The notes below the pieces were generated by a model, which did not search any database, was not told the origin of the DNA, and was given only the letters and a program-made list of their open reading frames with translations. This document shows positions 32,987 to 41,735 of a stretch of DNA of 64,000 bases, piece after piece (position 1 is the first letter of the stretch; every line of letters starts with the position of its first letter). The position numbers were made by a program, and so were the translations under genes. Origin of the DNA: Oscillospiraceae bacterium. Its GTDB lineage: Bacteria > Bacillota > Clostridia > Oscillospirales > Oscillospiraceae. Location of the stretch: NCBI GenBank assembly GCA_017432615.1, contig JAFRIV010000039.1, positions 58,455-122,454 on the forward strand, given 5' to 3'.

Positions 32987-34337
32987 ATTGTTTTTCATTT
33001 TCACGGGTTTCCTTCATTGCCTGGATCAGCAATGGTTCATAAGCATTGCCGAGCCTGCGCAGAAGGTGCAGGGCATCCATCTCTGTCCGGTAAGGCTCAC
33101 GGGCGAAGATTTCTTCCATCTGATAAGACGGGTTCTGGTTCCGCAGCATCCACATCATGACATTCTCCGCATGCCGGACTGTTGCCTCGGCAGAATACAG
33201 ATACAGTGCGCTGATGCCGGGGGCATCTGACTGCGGACGGATCACACTGCGAAGTGTTCCCTCATTGAGGATACCCTGCAAGGCCGCCTGCATTCCGGCG
33301 ATCATACCTTCCGCAGCAATGAGTTTGTAATATACGATTTCCTCTGTCTCATAGATCTCGCCCTCCAGATAACTGCGGTAGGGTGAGCGTTTCATCCGGT
33401 CATAGATCACCTGTTCCTGCTCGGTAATCTTTCCCTGATGGAAGATACAGAGTTTATTTTTATGAATGGTATAAATGAAATAGCTACAGCCGATGGCATC
33501 CAGCCGTCGTCGAAGAGCGATGGAAACATCTGTCGGGATCGGCTCCATGTAGAGAAATTCATTCGTCTGCGTATCATAGATTGCCGCCCCGTCCATGGTT
33601 ATGATCGGTGCATTCAGCTTGGCAGCACTCAGCTGCAGGGTAAAAAAAGCAGGGGCATGCTCGGATATCAATACGATCTTTGCTCCGTCCTGGATCAGAG
33701 AATTCAGGTGGAAGATCACTGCCGGCGGAAGGCTGGCAAAACGGTCGGGAACAAGATCTCCCGTGCGCAGGAAGAAGACTTTGTCACGCTTCTTGCGGCG
33801 CGGAAGATGAAAACCGTTTACGCTGACGGCAACCGCTGTACCGATAAAGATATCCACCATGCGAATTCCCGCATTGTAAAGAGGATCTTCAATATCCGGA
33901 TAGACCATGATCACGCAGGAATAAATAATCGCCGCAAGACCGGCGGTATCCGGCATACGAAGGGCAACTGCAGTATAGATCACCGCTACAATACCGAGCG
34001 TCATTACCCCGTACATCACCAGGCGGTTTCGGCTCAGAATGGGATAATCCAGAAAGAGCAGCAGGATAAATAAGGCCCAGACAACCCCTATCAAGCTGCC
34101 GAGAAACCGCGTCAGGCCGCTGTACCGGCTGTCACGGATATGCGGCTGGATGCATATGATAGCCGTGATAATGGCTTCTGTGGACATCTGGTCACCTTCC
34201 TGTCCGCGAAGCACGCTGTTGATAATCAGGCAGATAAAAACGGCAATCGCAGTTTTTATGATTCGCTGCCCGATCCGCGGAAGGCGATAACGTTCCTTCG
34301 GAATAGAAAGATTCTGATCCATAGAATATCCTGCCAT
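32985..34337 (-). CDS. FUSC/aromatic acid exporter-type membrane protein with a degenerate HAD domain
   Basis: A 450-residue protein. Residues 24-175 have about five transmembrane helices in the pattern of the aromatic acid exporter (ArAE/FUSC) family: the TEAIITAIICIQPHIRDSRYSGLTRFLGSLIGVVWAL region and VNGFHLPRRKKR. Residues 186-370 look like a Cof-type HAD fold: VFFL-R-TGDLV where DxDGTL is expected, KIVLISEHAPAFF at motif II, and APIITMDGAAIYDTQTNEFLYMEPIP, typical of Cof proteins. Both catalytic Asp positions (L190, T192) are lost, so this is a pseudo-enzyme. The remainder is helical. The start could be ATG 34322, which has a better ribosome site. It lies 2 bp after the GH36 gene. Confidence 0.75.
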   Translation of the reverse strand: MAGYSMDQNLSIPKERYRLPRIGQRIIKTAIAVFICLIINSVLRGQEGDQMSTEAIITAIICIQPHIRDSRYSGLTRFLGSLIGVVWALFILLLFLDYPILSRNRLVMYGVMTLGIVAVIYTAVALRMPDTAGLAAIIYSCVIMVYPDIEDPLYNAGIRMVDIFIGTAVAVSVNGFHLPRRKKRDKVFFLRTGDLVPDRFASLPPAVIFHLNSLIQDGAKIVLISEHAPAFFTLQLSAAKLNAPIITMDGAAIYDTQTNEFLYMEPIPTDVSIALRRRLDAIGCSYFIYTIHKNKLCIFHQGKITEQEQVIYDRMKRSPYRSYLEGEIYETEEIVYYKLIAAEGMIAGMQAALQGILNEGTLRSVIRPQSDAPGISALYLYSAEATVRHAENVMMWMLRNQNPSYQMEEIFAREPYRTEMDALHLLRRLGNAYEPLLIQAMKETRENEKQ

Positions 34338-34339
34338 GT

Positions 34340-36661
34340 TCAGATCCGTTTCGCCGGCGAAGCCTTACGGATCAGATATACATTCGAGAGAAAGTCCCCC
34401 TGAATACGCTGTATCTCGGAATAGCCGGTGCCTGAAAACCGCTGTGCCAGCGGAAGTCCTGCTTCAAGCACAGCCCCTGAGCAGCAGTATTGCTCCGTAG
34501 CATCATCCATCCTGTAATGTCTGTCTGCTGTCCGTACAACCGCTCCGTTGGGATTCAGTTCGATCAGGGTAACATGCTTGATCAGGCTGCCGAACTGACT
34601 GACGCGCAGAGCCTGTCGGCGGCTTTCCACCGAATAGAAGCTTCCTTTCTCCGGCATTCGGGCAAAAAGCCATTCATAGCCTGGGTCTGCATGGATCAGA
34701 CGATGGAAAAGGGCGACGATCGTCTCTTCCTCCGTTGTCACCTGCCAGCAGGTTGCCCCGTCTTCGGCGCGGTTGCGCCGAAAAACACCGAACTGAAAAG
34801 TATCACGATGGGCACGATACCAGGAAATCGTTTCCTTCAGTTCCGCCTCCTCTACCGGCAGGAGATGGGCAAGATCAAATTCCAGGCCGAAAGCACCGAA
34901 AAAAGCCACGTTGGCGCGGGTGGAAAGCGGTGTATGGCGGAGCGTCTGCGCATTGGGGATCTCCGAAATATGTGCCCCAAAGGTAGACTGCGGATACAGA
35001 TAGCTCAGCCCCGTCTGAATATCAATGCGTTCGATCGCATCACTGTCGTCAGAAGCCCAGATCTGGGGAGCAAAGCAGAGCATGCCCAGATCAAACCGAT
35101 TACCTCCTGAAGCGCAGCCCTCCAAAAGGATCTGCGGCCGCGGATCAAAAATACGGTGAAGTATCTCATACAGCCCGAGCATATAGGCATACGCCTGACT
35201 CCCCAGAGCAGGCGAGTGCCGGTTCATATCCCATTTCACATATTGAATATCTGCCCTGTCCAATATAGCGGAAATGTTTTCAACGATATAATCCCGCACA
35301 TCCTGCCGCGTGAGATCCAGGAGGAGTTCGTGGCGGCCGTAAAGATCCCGGCAGCCGGAGGTATGCAGTGCCCAGTCAGGATGCTGGCGGTAAAGATCGG
35401 AATCCGGATTGACTGCCTCCGGTTCAAACCAGAGGCCGAAATCGAGGCCGATGGCATGGATCTTTTTTGACAGACCTTCCAGGCCGTTCGGCAGCTTGGT
35501 ACGGTTTACCGCGTAATCTCCGAGGCCGGCAAAATCATTGTCGCGAGCCCCAAACCATCCGTCATCCAGCACAAAGAGCTCACAGCCGAGTTTCTTGGCT
35601 TTTTTTGCAAGGGAAAGAAGCTTGGCTTCGTTAAAGTCAAACATGCATCCTTCCCAATCATTATAGAGAATAGGCCGTATGCGATCCCGCCAGGCAGAAG
35701 GGATGATGTGCCGATGAACGAAAGTATGCATCCGAGCACTCAGGCCGTTAAATCCGTCCGGTGCCCAGCAAAGCACTGCCTGCGGCGTCTCGAAAGACTG
35801 CCCGTCTTCCAGAGGAAAGGCGAAATGATCCGGAGAGATTCCCTGCATCACTCTGGTCAGTCCCTGGTCACTGCGCTGTGCGGATCCATAGTGATTGCCT
35901 GACCAGATCAGGTTAAAACCAAATACCTCCCCTGCATCCTCCGTTGCACCCGGCCGTGAAAGGAGGAACCCGGGGTTGCTCCGGCTGGAGGAGAAACCGG
36001 TAGTGCTTTCATTGACGCATCTCGCACGGGTAACCGGCATTGTGTGGGCATGCATCTCGGAAATCCAGTTCCCGTTAAAAGTCGTCATGTCAAAATTGCC
36101 CTTCAGATCGGAAAGGGTGCTCATCAGCTTCAATATGGTGACAGTCTTTCCGCTGCCGTTGTGAAGTATTGCCGAGCGCACAAGAGCCGTCTCATAAAGC
36201 GTGAAACGGAGCGTCAAAACCGTCTGATTCGTCAGCAGAGAGGAGGCGGAAGCAAAATGCAGAGAAAGCATTTCTCCCTCTCCCTTTGCCTTTGGCATCC
36301 CATAGGGTGTTCCGTTTTCAGCCTCTGTGATCTCACCGGAAGTGTACACGAAATCCGGTGCGATGGAAGATCCTTCCATTTGAAGGGAAAGAGGAGTTTC
36401 TCGATAGTCTCCCGTACCGGAGCCGCTCCACGCAAGCGAAAGCGAATCCAGAGAGGAGGCAGGTTCTTCCTCACGATAGAGAACACTGCATCCCCACCCC
36501 TGCCCGATCGGAGGGACGAGAGCATCCGCATCTTCCGGCAGGATTGGTGAACCGAAATGGAGAAGTTCTGCCTGCCCGTTATGGATACGCAGCAAACAGG
36601 AGAGCGATTCATTCACCAGGAGAAAGAATTGTCCGTTTTTTGTTTCAAATTGTCTAATCAT
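34340..36661 (-). CDS. Alpha-galactosidase (glycoside hydrolase family 36)
   Basis: This 773-residue cytoplasmic enzyme would remove terminal alpha-galactose from raffinose-type or melibiose sugars. The nucleophile is D478 in YVKWDMNRH, and the acid/base is in WASDDSDAIER (usual form SDNTDA). YNDWEGC, FVLDDGWFGARD, GLWFEPEAVNPDSDLYRQHPDW, GRHELLLDLTR and LLEGCASGGNRFD are all GH36 hallmarks. Length is normal and there is no signal peptide. It is divergent from a GH13 glucosidase across 85 bp with a palindromic operator, so the two may be induced together. The membrane protein gene follows directly. Confidence 0.95.
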   Translation of the reverse strand: MIRQFETKNGQFFLLVNESLSCLLRIHNGQAELLHFGSPILPEDADALVPPIGQGWGCSVLYREEEPASSLDSLSLAWSGSGTGDYRETPLSLQMEGSSIAPDFVYTSGEITEAENGTPYGMPKAKGEGEMLSLHFASASSLLTNQTVLTLRFTLYETALVRSAILHNGSGKTVTILKLMSTLSDLKGNFDMTTFNGNWISEMHAHTMPVTRARCVNESTTGFSSSRSNPGFLLSRPGATEDAGEVFGFNLIWSGNHYGSAQRSDQGLTRVMQGISPDHFAFPLEDGQSFETPQAVLCWAPDGFNGLSARMHTFVHRHIIPSAWRDRIRPILYNDWEGCMFDFNEAKLLSLAKKAKKLGCELFVLDDGWFGARDNDFAGLGDYAVNRTKLPNGLEGLSKKIHAIGLDFGLWFEPEAVNPDSDLYRQHPDWALHTSGCRDLYGRHELLLDLTRQDVRDYIVENISAILDRADIQYVKWDMNRHSPALGSQAYAYMLGLYEILHRIFDPRPQILLEGCASGGNRFDLGMLCFAPQIWASDDSDAIERIDIQTGLSYLYPQSTFGAHISEIPNAQTLRHTPLSTRANVAFFGAFGLEFDLAHLLPVEEAELKETISWYRAHRDTFQFGVFRRNRAEDGATCWQVTTEEETIVALFHRLIHADPGYEWLFARMPEKGSFYSVESRRQALRVSQFGSLIKHVTLIELNPNGAVVRTADRHYRMDDATEQYCCSGAVLEAGLPLAQRFSGTGYSEIQRIQGDFLSNVYLIRKASPAKRI

Positions 36662-36699
36662 AAAATCAACCCCGGAAAGTATTTTTGAGTTTTTATTTT

Positions 36700-36713
36700 A
36701 TCACATTTGTGAT
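36700..36713. promoter_or_regulatory. Palindromic operator between divergent GH36 and GH13 genes
   Basis: ATCACA (36700-36705), TT and TGTGAT (36708-36713): a perfect 6-bp inverted repeat overlapping a possible -10 TATGAT (36713-36718) for the GH13 gene. Probably a sugar-responsive regulator site; no regulator gene is adjacent. Confidence 0.5.
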
Positions 36714-36746
36714 ATGATGAAAAGACCAAAAAGAAGGAGGTGCGGC

Positions 36747-38393
36747 ATGAAACGCACAAGATGGTACAAAGATGCTGTGTTTTATCAGATCTGGCCGCGC
36801 AGCTTTAAAGACGGGAACGGAGACGGTATGGGAGATCTCTACGGTGTCTGCGAAAAGCTGGATTATATCAAGAGCCTGGGTGTCGACGGGATCTGGTTTT
36901 CTCCCCTCTATCCCTCTCCCGGTGCTGACTGCGGCTATGATATTTCAAATTATATGGATATCGCGCCTGAATTTGGCGGTATGCCTGCTTTTCAGAAGAT
37001 GCTGGAAGGAGCCCATGCGAGAGGCCTGAAGGTAATCATGGATCTTGTTGTCAATCACACGAGTGACGAGCATGAGTGGTTTCAGAAATCACGCCGGCGT
37101 ATCGATCCCTATACCGACTATTATATCTGGCGCCCGGCCAGACCGGACGGGAAGCTTCCCAACAACTGGGACAGCATGTTTGAAGGGAAAGCCTGGCAGT
37201 GGGATGAAGTCCGCCAGGAGTATTATCTCCACCTTTTCGCTATCAAACAGCCTGATCTGAATATGGACAACCCTTTGGTACGTCAGGAAGTGATTCGGAT
37301 CCTGCGTTTCTGGCTGGAAATGGGGGTAGATGGTTTCCGGGAAGATGTGATCACCTTTATTTCCAAACAGGACGGTCTGCCTGATGCGATGATCCCTGCA
37401 ATGCGCGGGATCTTCCGGTACAATTTCGGACCGCATCTGCATGAATATCTGCAGCAGTTCCGTCGGGAGGCATTGGATGATTACGACTGCGTTACCATTG
37501 CCGAGTGCGCACTGATCACCCCGGAAAAAGCGCTGGAATTTGTGGAAGAAAAAGATGACAGTGAACTGGACATGGTGATTCAGTTTGACTGCATGAGTGC
37601 TGACTGCCTGTTTACGGACTATGTTCCGATGCCCTTCAGTCTGCATCGGCTGAAAAACGCTTTCTCCTCCTGGCAGAAAAAGCTGGAGGGAAGAGCCTGG
37701 AATATGCTGTATCTGGAAAACCACGACCATCCTCGTGTTCTGTCCCGCTATGGGAGTGAGAGGTTCCGTTTGGCCAGCGGAAAGATGCTCTGTGCCATGT
37801 ACCTTTTCCAGAAGGGCACGCCCTTTATCTATCAGGGGCAGGAGATCGGTATGACAAACTGGCTGCCGGACAGCGTGGAGCTGTATGAAGATGTACAGAC
37901 GATCCATCACCGGGAACATTTGCCTGAGGATCAGCGTCTTCGCCTCTATCACCGTGCTTCACGCGACAGCGCCCGAACACCGGTTCAGTGGAGTGCGGAA
38001 AAAAATGCAGGTTTTACAACGGGTACTCCCTGGTTTTTCATCAATCCGAATTATCTGGAGATCAACGTTGCAGCAGAAGAAGCGAATCCGGATTCCATCC
38101 TGCATTTCTATCGGAAGGCAATTTCGCTGCGAAAACAGTTAAAAGCTGTAAGAGACGGTGTATACCGGGATTATGATCTGCTCTCCGGCAGGTTTTACGT
38201 CTATGCCATGGAAGAAAAACTGCAGCGAGTACTGGTGATCTGTTCCTTTTCTTCCCGTGTGCAGCATTTTAAGGCGCCAAAGGGATATGACCTGTCAAAA
38301 GGCAGACTGGTATTGAAAAACTACGGTGACCGCCTGGACGGCAACGGCTTTCATGCCATGCCGTATGAAGTGCGGGTTTATGTGTTCGAATAA
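36747..38393 (+). CDS. Alpha-glucosidase / oligo-1,6-glucosidase-like enzyme (GH13)
   Basis: This 548-residue cytoplasmic enzyme has AAGGAGG before the ATG at 36747. Conserved GH13 regions: VIMDLVVNHTS (region I), GVDGFREDVI (region II with the nucleophile Asp), TIAECALITP (region III with the acid/base Glu, usually preceded by Gly rather than Ala-Glu-Cys context), and YLENHDHPR (region IV, usual NHDQPR). The N-terminus WYKDAVFYQIWPRSFKDGNGDGMGDL and the DSARTPVQW motif fit the oligo-1,6-glucosidase/sucrose-isomerase subgroup. It hydrolyses terminal alpha-glucosides released from dextrins or isomaltose. Divergent from the GH36 gene. Confidence 0.94.
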   Translation: MKRTRWYKDAVFYQIWPRSFKDGNGDGMGDLYGVCEKLDYIKSLGVDGIWFSPLYPSPGADCGYDISNYMDIAPEFGGMPAFQKMLEGAHARGLKVIMDLVVNHTSDEHEWFQKSRRRIDPYTDYYIWRPARPDGKLPNNWDSMFEGKAWQWDEVRQEYYLHLFAIKQPDLNMDNPLVRQEVIRILRFWLEMGVDGFREDVITFISKQDGLPDAMIPAMRGIFRYNFGPHLHEYLQQFRREALDDYDCVTIAECALITPEKALEFVEEKDDSELDMVIQFDCMSADCLFTDYVPMPFSLHRLKNAFSSWQKKLEGRAWNMLYLENHDHPRVLSRYGSERFRLASGKMLCAMYLFQKGTPFIYQGQEIGMTNWLPDSVELYEDVQTIHHREHLPEDQRLRLYHRASRDSARTPVQWSAEKNAGFTTGTPWFFINPNYLEINVAAEEANPDSILHFYRKAISLRKQLKAVRDGVYRDYDLLSGRFYVYAMEEKLQRVLVICSFSSRVQHFKAPKGYDLSKGRLVLKNYGDRLDGNGFHAMPYEVRVYVFE

Positions 38394-38423
38394 GCCGATG
38401 AAGGGAACAACAGGGGAAAAAGC

Positions 38424-38452
38424 TTGCTTTTTTCTGAAGACAGCGGTACAAT
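38424..38452 (+). promoter_or_regulatory. Promoter of the small 97-residue gene
   Basis: TTGCTT (38424-38429), a 17-bp spacer and TACAAT (38447-38452), giving the small gene its own transcript. Confidence 0.62.
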
Positions 38453-38497
38453 TTCTCCGGGTTAAAAAAGAATTACCATGGAAAGGAGGCCTTGAAT

Positions 38498-38791
38498 GTG
38501 GCTGACATTCATCAGTTCAAAGAACAACTCAGCAATACCGTTGCAAAAGCCGGTGAGAGCCTGAAAGGGCTGGACGCAGGCGTTGCTTATACAAAAGTGG
38601 AGGATCTGATCCATAAAATGGATCTGGATGGGAAGAAGCAGCAGATAACAGACTTCCTCGACAGTCCGAAAATGGATGAGATCAAAGCCTCTGGGAGAAC
38701 CGTGAGAGATTTCCTCGGCTTTATTCCAAGCTATGCACAAAGTATTCCCGGCATGATAAAAGACGGTTTAGACAAACTGAAAAAGAAGTAG
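38498..38791 (+). CDS. Small helical protein of unknown function
   Basis: The GTG at 38498 lies 8 nt after AAAGGAGG; a TTG at 38492 is too close to the site. It encodes 97 charged, amphipathic residues (MADIHQFKEQLSNT to DGLDKLKKK), mostly helical, with no Cys, signal peptide or membrane segment. The middle repeats short Lys/Asp/Met-rich helices (YTKVEDLIHKMDLDGKKQQITDFL). I do not recognise a family. With its own promoter and a strong terminator it is an independently expressed unit. Confidence 0.75.
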   Translation: MADIHQFKEQLSNTVAKAGESLKGLDAGVAYTKVEDLIHKMDLDGKKQQITDFLDSPKMDEIKASGRTVRDFLGFIPSYAQSIPGMIKDGLDKLKKK

Positions 38792-38796
38792 TATAG

Positions 38797-38834
38797 AAGA
38801 ATCTGCAGAGCGCATCCGCTCTGCAGATTCTTTT
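38797..38834 (+). terminator. Intrinsic terminator of the small gene
   Basis: A 16-bp perfect stem (38797-38812 with 38817-38832), a 4-nt loop and TTTT. Confidence 0.93.
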
Positions 38835-38844
38835 AGCCATACCG

Positions 38845-39525
38845 TCAGGAAGTCGGTGCTTCTCGCAGATAAATGGTAATCGTCACTTTCGTTCCGTAGC
38901 AGGACGCCGTGAGCTGAACATTTCTGAGTTCCGCGCTGACGCAGGTAAGCGTAACAGTATCGTCGTCATTCACCGTAAACTGCAGGGAAGTTCCCTCTGT
39001 ATCGGAACAGGACCATTCCACTTCAGGATTGAGAATGTCCATCGGGTAAACCACTGCATTTACACTGATAGATTCCCCGACTCGCATCGTCGGCCACGCA
39101 TTTTCAGGTGTCAGATCCTTTGTGTTCATATACAGGATCTTGATCGATTCCACTTTTGGCAGCGGCGTAGGCGAAGGAGTCGGCGGGGCCTCTACACTAG
39201 GCGCCTGGCTGGTCTGATTGATGGGAGAGACCGGGGTCGCGGTGGGATTGATGATGCTGCTGCTTCCGCCGTCAAGGGTGGATGTGACCATGACGATTAC
39301 GGAGAGGATCACCGCAAAAACAAGTACAAGCCCGAAAGCCAGCTGCCATCTGACGTTTGCTTCTGCTCTGCTGTTTGCAGCAGTACCTCGCACAGTGCCG
39401 GGCGTCGTCCCCGGCGAACGGGAGCTTTGTGAAACCACGCGAGTTCCGCAATTCGGGCAGCGACTTCGCAGGGAGGAGAACGTCGTCCCGCATCTGCGGC
39501 ATTTCACCTGGGGAATTACAGGCAT
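38845..39525 (-). CDS. Zinc-ribbon membrane protein with extracellular Ig-like domain
   Basis: The start at 39525 is preceded by GGAGG and gives 226 residues. The N-terminus is a double CxxC zinc ribbon (CRRCGTTFSSLRSRCPNCG), which stays in the cytoplasm. A transmembrane helix at about 65-85 follows, then a Pro/Thr/Ser linker (TATPVSPINQTSQAPS type). The C-terminal domain of about 90 residues is BIG2-like (MRVGESISVNAVVYPMDILNPEVEWSCSD). This zinc-ribbon/linker/Ig layout is common in Clostridia envelope proteins with no defined role. It has a consensus promoter of its own. Confidence 0.78.
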   Translation of the reverse strand: MPVIPQVKCRRCGTTFSSLRSRCPNCGTRVVSQSSRSPGTTPGTVRGTAANSRAEANVRWQLAFGLVLVFAVILSVIVMVTSTLDGGSSSIINPTATPVSPINQTSQAPSVEAPPTPSPTPLPKVESIKILYMNTKDLTPENAWPTMRVGESISVNAVVYPMDILNPEVEWSCSDTEGTSLQFTVNDDDTVTLTCVSAELRNVQLTASCYGTKVTITIYLREAPTS

Positions 39526-39596
39526 TTCTTTTACCTCCGTTGCCTTTTCCGTTTCCGCAGGAAAAAGCATTTTACTGGTGATTTTGATGCGTTAAG

Positions 39597-39625
39597 ATAA
39601 TACTACTTTTTCCCTGTTTTGTCAA
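39597..39625 (-). promoter_or_regulatory. Promoter of the zinc-ribbon protein gene
   Basis: On the minus strand, TTGACA (39625-39620), a 17-bp spacer and TATTAT (39602-39597). Confidence 0.82.
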
Positions 39626-39636
39626 ATGTTGTGGGG

Positions 39637-39698
39637 ATTGGTACCCTTTTTCCCGCCTGTTATTCTGCACTTATCCCCCACTTTTTGCAAATTGGTAC
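39637..39698. repeat. Two copies of ATTGGTAC in the 310-bp divergent intergenic region
   Basis: ATTGGTAC occurs at 39637-39644 and 39691-39698, 54 bp apart, between the two divergent promoters of this 310-bp gap (39526-39835). Possible regulator sites. Nothing else was found in the gap. Confidence 0.4.
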
Positions 39699-39719
39699 GA
39701 ATTTTCAATGAAGAAACGC

Positions 39720-39749
39720 TTGACATGCGACACTCTGCCGAATTAAAAT
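39720..39749 (+). promoter_or_regulatory. Promoter of the AAA-CYTH gene
   Basis: TTGACA (39720-39725), an 18-bp spacer and TAAAAT (39744-39749). Confidence 0.75.
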
Positions 39750-39835
39750 ATTACCTGTTCCGGCTAGTATGCAACCGGCAAAAAACCATTGCCGGATAGA
39801 TATCTATTACCTGAAGGCGAAAGGAAAACGGCTCC

Positions 39836-40942
39836 ATGGAGAAGAAAATTACACGGATAGTGCTGACGGGCGGACCGGCCGCAGGGAAAACCAGCCTGAT
39901 TTCCCGTATATTGAAAGAATTCAAATCAGAAGATGGGTGGAAAGTCATCACGATCCCGGAAACCGCTACCGAGTTGATTTCCGGTTTTGGGCTTGGCCCG
40001 TTTCCCGGCTGCATGAGCATGGAAGAATTTCAATATTTCGTTATCAACGATCAGCTTCACAAAGAACAGCTTGCCCTGAAAGGGGCAGAAGCTGTCCCTG
40101 AGGAGAAAGTGCTGATCATTTACGATCGTGCTATCTTTGACGATCTTGCCTATATTTCTCAGGAGCAGTTTGAGAAGACCCTGGCTTTCTTTGGAAAGAC
40201 GCAGGAGGAAATGCTTTCCCATTATGATGCTGTTCTCCATCTGGTGACCTGTGCAAAAGGTGCTGAATTTGCATATAACTTTGACAATGCCGCACGATAT
40301 GAGGATATTGCCACTGCCCGTGAAAAGGATGATCTGACCCTGAAGGCATGGAGCAGCCATCCAAGGCTTTTTGTGATAGACAACTCCATCGATTTTGAAG
40401 ACAAGCTCAATCGCGCTGTTGCCAGGATCTACGAGATCGTAGGTGAAAGCGTTCCGGAAGTCAAAAAACGCAAGTATTTGATTGAAATGCCCTCTCTTGC
40501 TGTGATAACAGAACAATATGGGGCCACCGGGCTGGAAATGATGCAGACCTACCTTGTCAGCACAAAGCCGAATGTGGAGCGCCGGATCCGCCAGCAGAAG
40601 AGCGGTTCGGACTATCTCTATTTTTATACGGAAAAGCGGATTGCGGATGACGGCACACGCTGGGTCACAGAACAGCCTGTTTCTGAAAAAGAATATATCC
40701 GTTACCTGATGGAGTGCGATGCCTCTCTCCACCCCGTTCTCAAGACGAAATATCGTTTTACCCACGCCGGGCATCGGATGGAGATCGATGTATACCCGTT
40801 TTCCGAGCAAAAAGCCATTCTTTTCGCTTATGGGGCCGGAGAGAAGGACAACTGGATTCCGGAAGAAATCACTGTTCTGAAAGAAGTGACGGGAGAAAAA
40901 GAATATAAAAATCGCTGCCTTGCAGGAAAGCAGCAATTATAG
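39836..40942 (+). CDS. AAA-type P-loop kinase-like protein fused to a CYTH domain
   Basis: A 368-residue protein. Residues 1-190 are an AAA_28-type P-loop NTPase with Walker A GGPAAGKTS (G12-T19) and an IIYDRAIFDDLAY block resembling thymidylate- or nicotinamide-riboside-kinase folds. Residues 205-360 look like a CYTH triphosphate-tunnel domain with alternating charged strands (KYLIEMPSL, QTYLVSTKPNVERRIRQQKS, YTEKRI, LKTKYRFTHAGHRMEIDVYPF). CYTH enzymes act on triphosphates (thiamine triphosphate, RNA ends, ATP to cAMP). The combination suggests a nucleotide or nucleic-acid end-processing enzyme; the substrate is unknown. Confidence 0.78.
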   Translation: MEKKITRIVLTGGPAAGKTSLISRILKEFKSEDGWKVITIPETATELISGFGLGPFPGCMSMEEFQYFVINDQLHKEQLALKGAEAVPEEKVLIIYDRAIFDDLAYISQEQFEKTLAFFGKTQEEMLSHYDAVLHLVTCAKGAEFAYNFDNAARYEDIATAREKDDLTLKAWSSHPRLFVIDNSIDFEDKLNRAVARIYEIVGESVPEVKKRKYLIEMPSLAVITEQYGATGLEMMQTYLVSTKPNVERRIRQQKSGSDYLYFYTEKRIADDGTRWVTEQPVSEKEYIRYLMECDASLHPVLKTKYRFTHAGHRMEIDVYPFSEQKAILFAYGAGEKDNWIPEEITVLKEVTGEKEYKNRCLAGKQQL

Positions 40943-40986
40943 AGCAGAAAAAACGCTGCGGATATCTCCGCAGCGTTTTTTCTGCT
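40943..40986. terminator. Bidirectional terminator between the AAA-CYTH and DUF975 genes
   Basis: A 19-bp stem (40943-40961 with 40968-40986) whose outer part is A-rich/T-rich on either strand, so it can end both convergent transcripts. Confidence 0.9.
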
Positions 40987-40989
40987 GAT

Positions 40990-41718
40990 TTACAGTTCAG
41001 GGTTGAAGGTAAAATGACTCGCCGCATCCCGGTTTAATAGCGTGTCATAATAGAGTGCATAGATGATGCCGGTGTAAGGTGCCGTCCAGATTGCGGCAAA
41101 CGGTACGAAAATATCCAGCAGGATCCAGCCGATCAGGGAGAGATCCAGTACAAACAGCTCTTTTTTTCTCCCCTGCATCATGGCTTTACTCTCCTGCAGG
41201 CACTGCCAGACCGATTTTTCCGGGTGATCCAGAAGAATATAGATTGCCTGACGGTACCGATAGGAAGCAATAATGCCCGGTACGATCAAAAGAAGGCTCC
41301 ACAAGAAGATGAATACTGCTTCCAAAACATTGAGAAGGATTACTTTCCCCGCGAGCCCGAAGCCGTCCAGCAGATTGCCGTAGGCTGCTCCCGTATCACG
41401 GATCGTATTGATCAGGAAAAGCGTAAAACCTGCCGATATGATCATCATCAGGATCTGCAGCGCCGTATCAATGAGCGCCGCCAGGCCGGATGGCTGATAC
41501 CGCCGTGCGATGGCAAAGAACATTTCTGCGTTGCCGGAATAATAGGCTTCCATCATCTGCTCCATGCTGCGCTGAGTCAGCCCGCCGCTCATCAGCCGGG
41601 CGGAAAGGGTGCTGATGACCAGTGAGAGCAGGGCAAAAATCAATCCGGCTGTCAGCGGGCTTGGTTTTGCGGTAATACAGAGCTCACGGGCTCTGGCTTT
41701 AATTGAAGAGCGATCCAT
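40990..41718 (-). CDS. DUF975 family membrane protein
   Basis: A 242-residue integral membrane protein with about five or six helices and the DUF975 pattern (SSIKARARELC at the N-terminus, RYRQAIYILLDHPEKSVWQCLQESKAMMQGRKKELFVLDLSLIGWILL in outline, PYTGIIYALYYDTLL). Function is unknown. It follows the SEDS gene by 17 bp, which links it to wall growth by position only. Confidence 0.88.
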   Translation of the reverse strand: MDRSSIKARARELCITAKPSPLTAGLIFALLSLVISTLSARLMSGGLTQRSMEQMMEAYYSGNAEMFFAIARRYQPSGLAALIDTALQILMMIISAGFTLFLINTIRDTGAAYGNLLDGFGLAGKVILLNVLEAVFIFLWSLLLIVPGIIASYRYRQAIYILLDHPEKSVWQCLQESKAMMQGRKKELFVLDLSLIGWILLDIFVPFAAIWTAPYTGIIYALYYDTLLNRDAASHFTFNPEL

Positions 41719-41735
41719 ATTCTTTCCTTTCCTCT

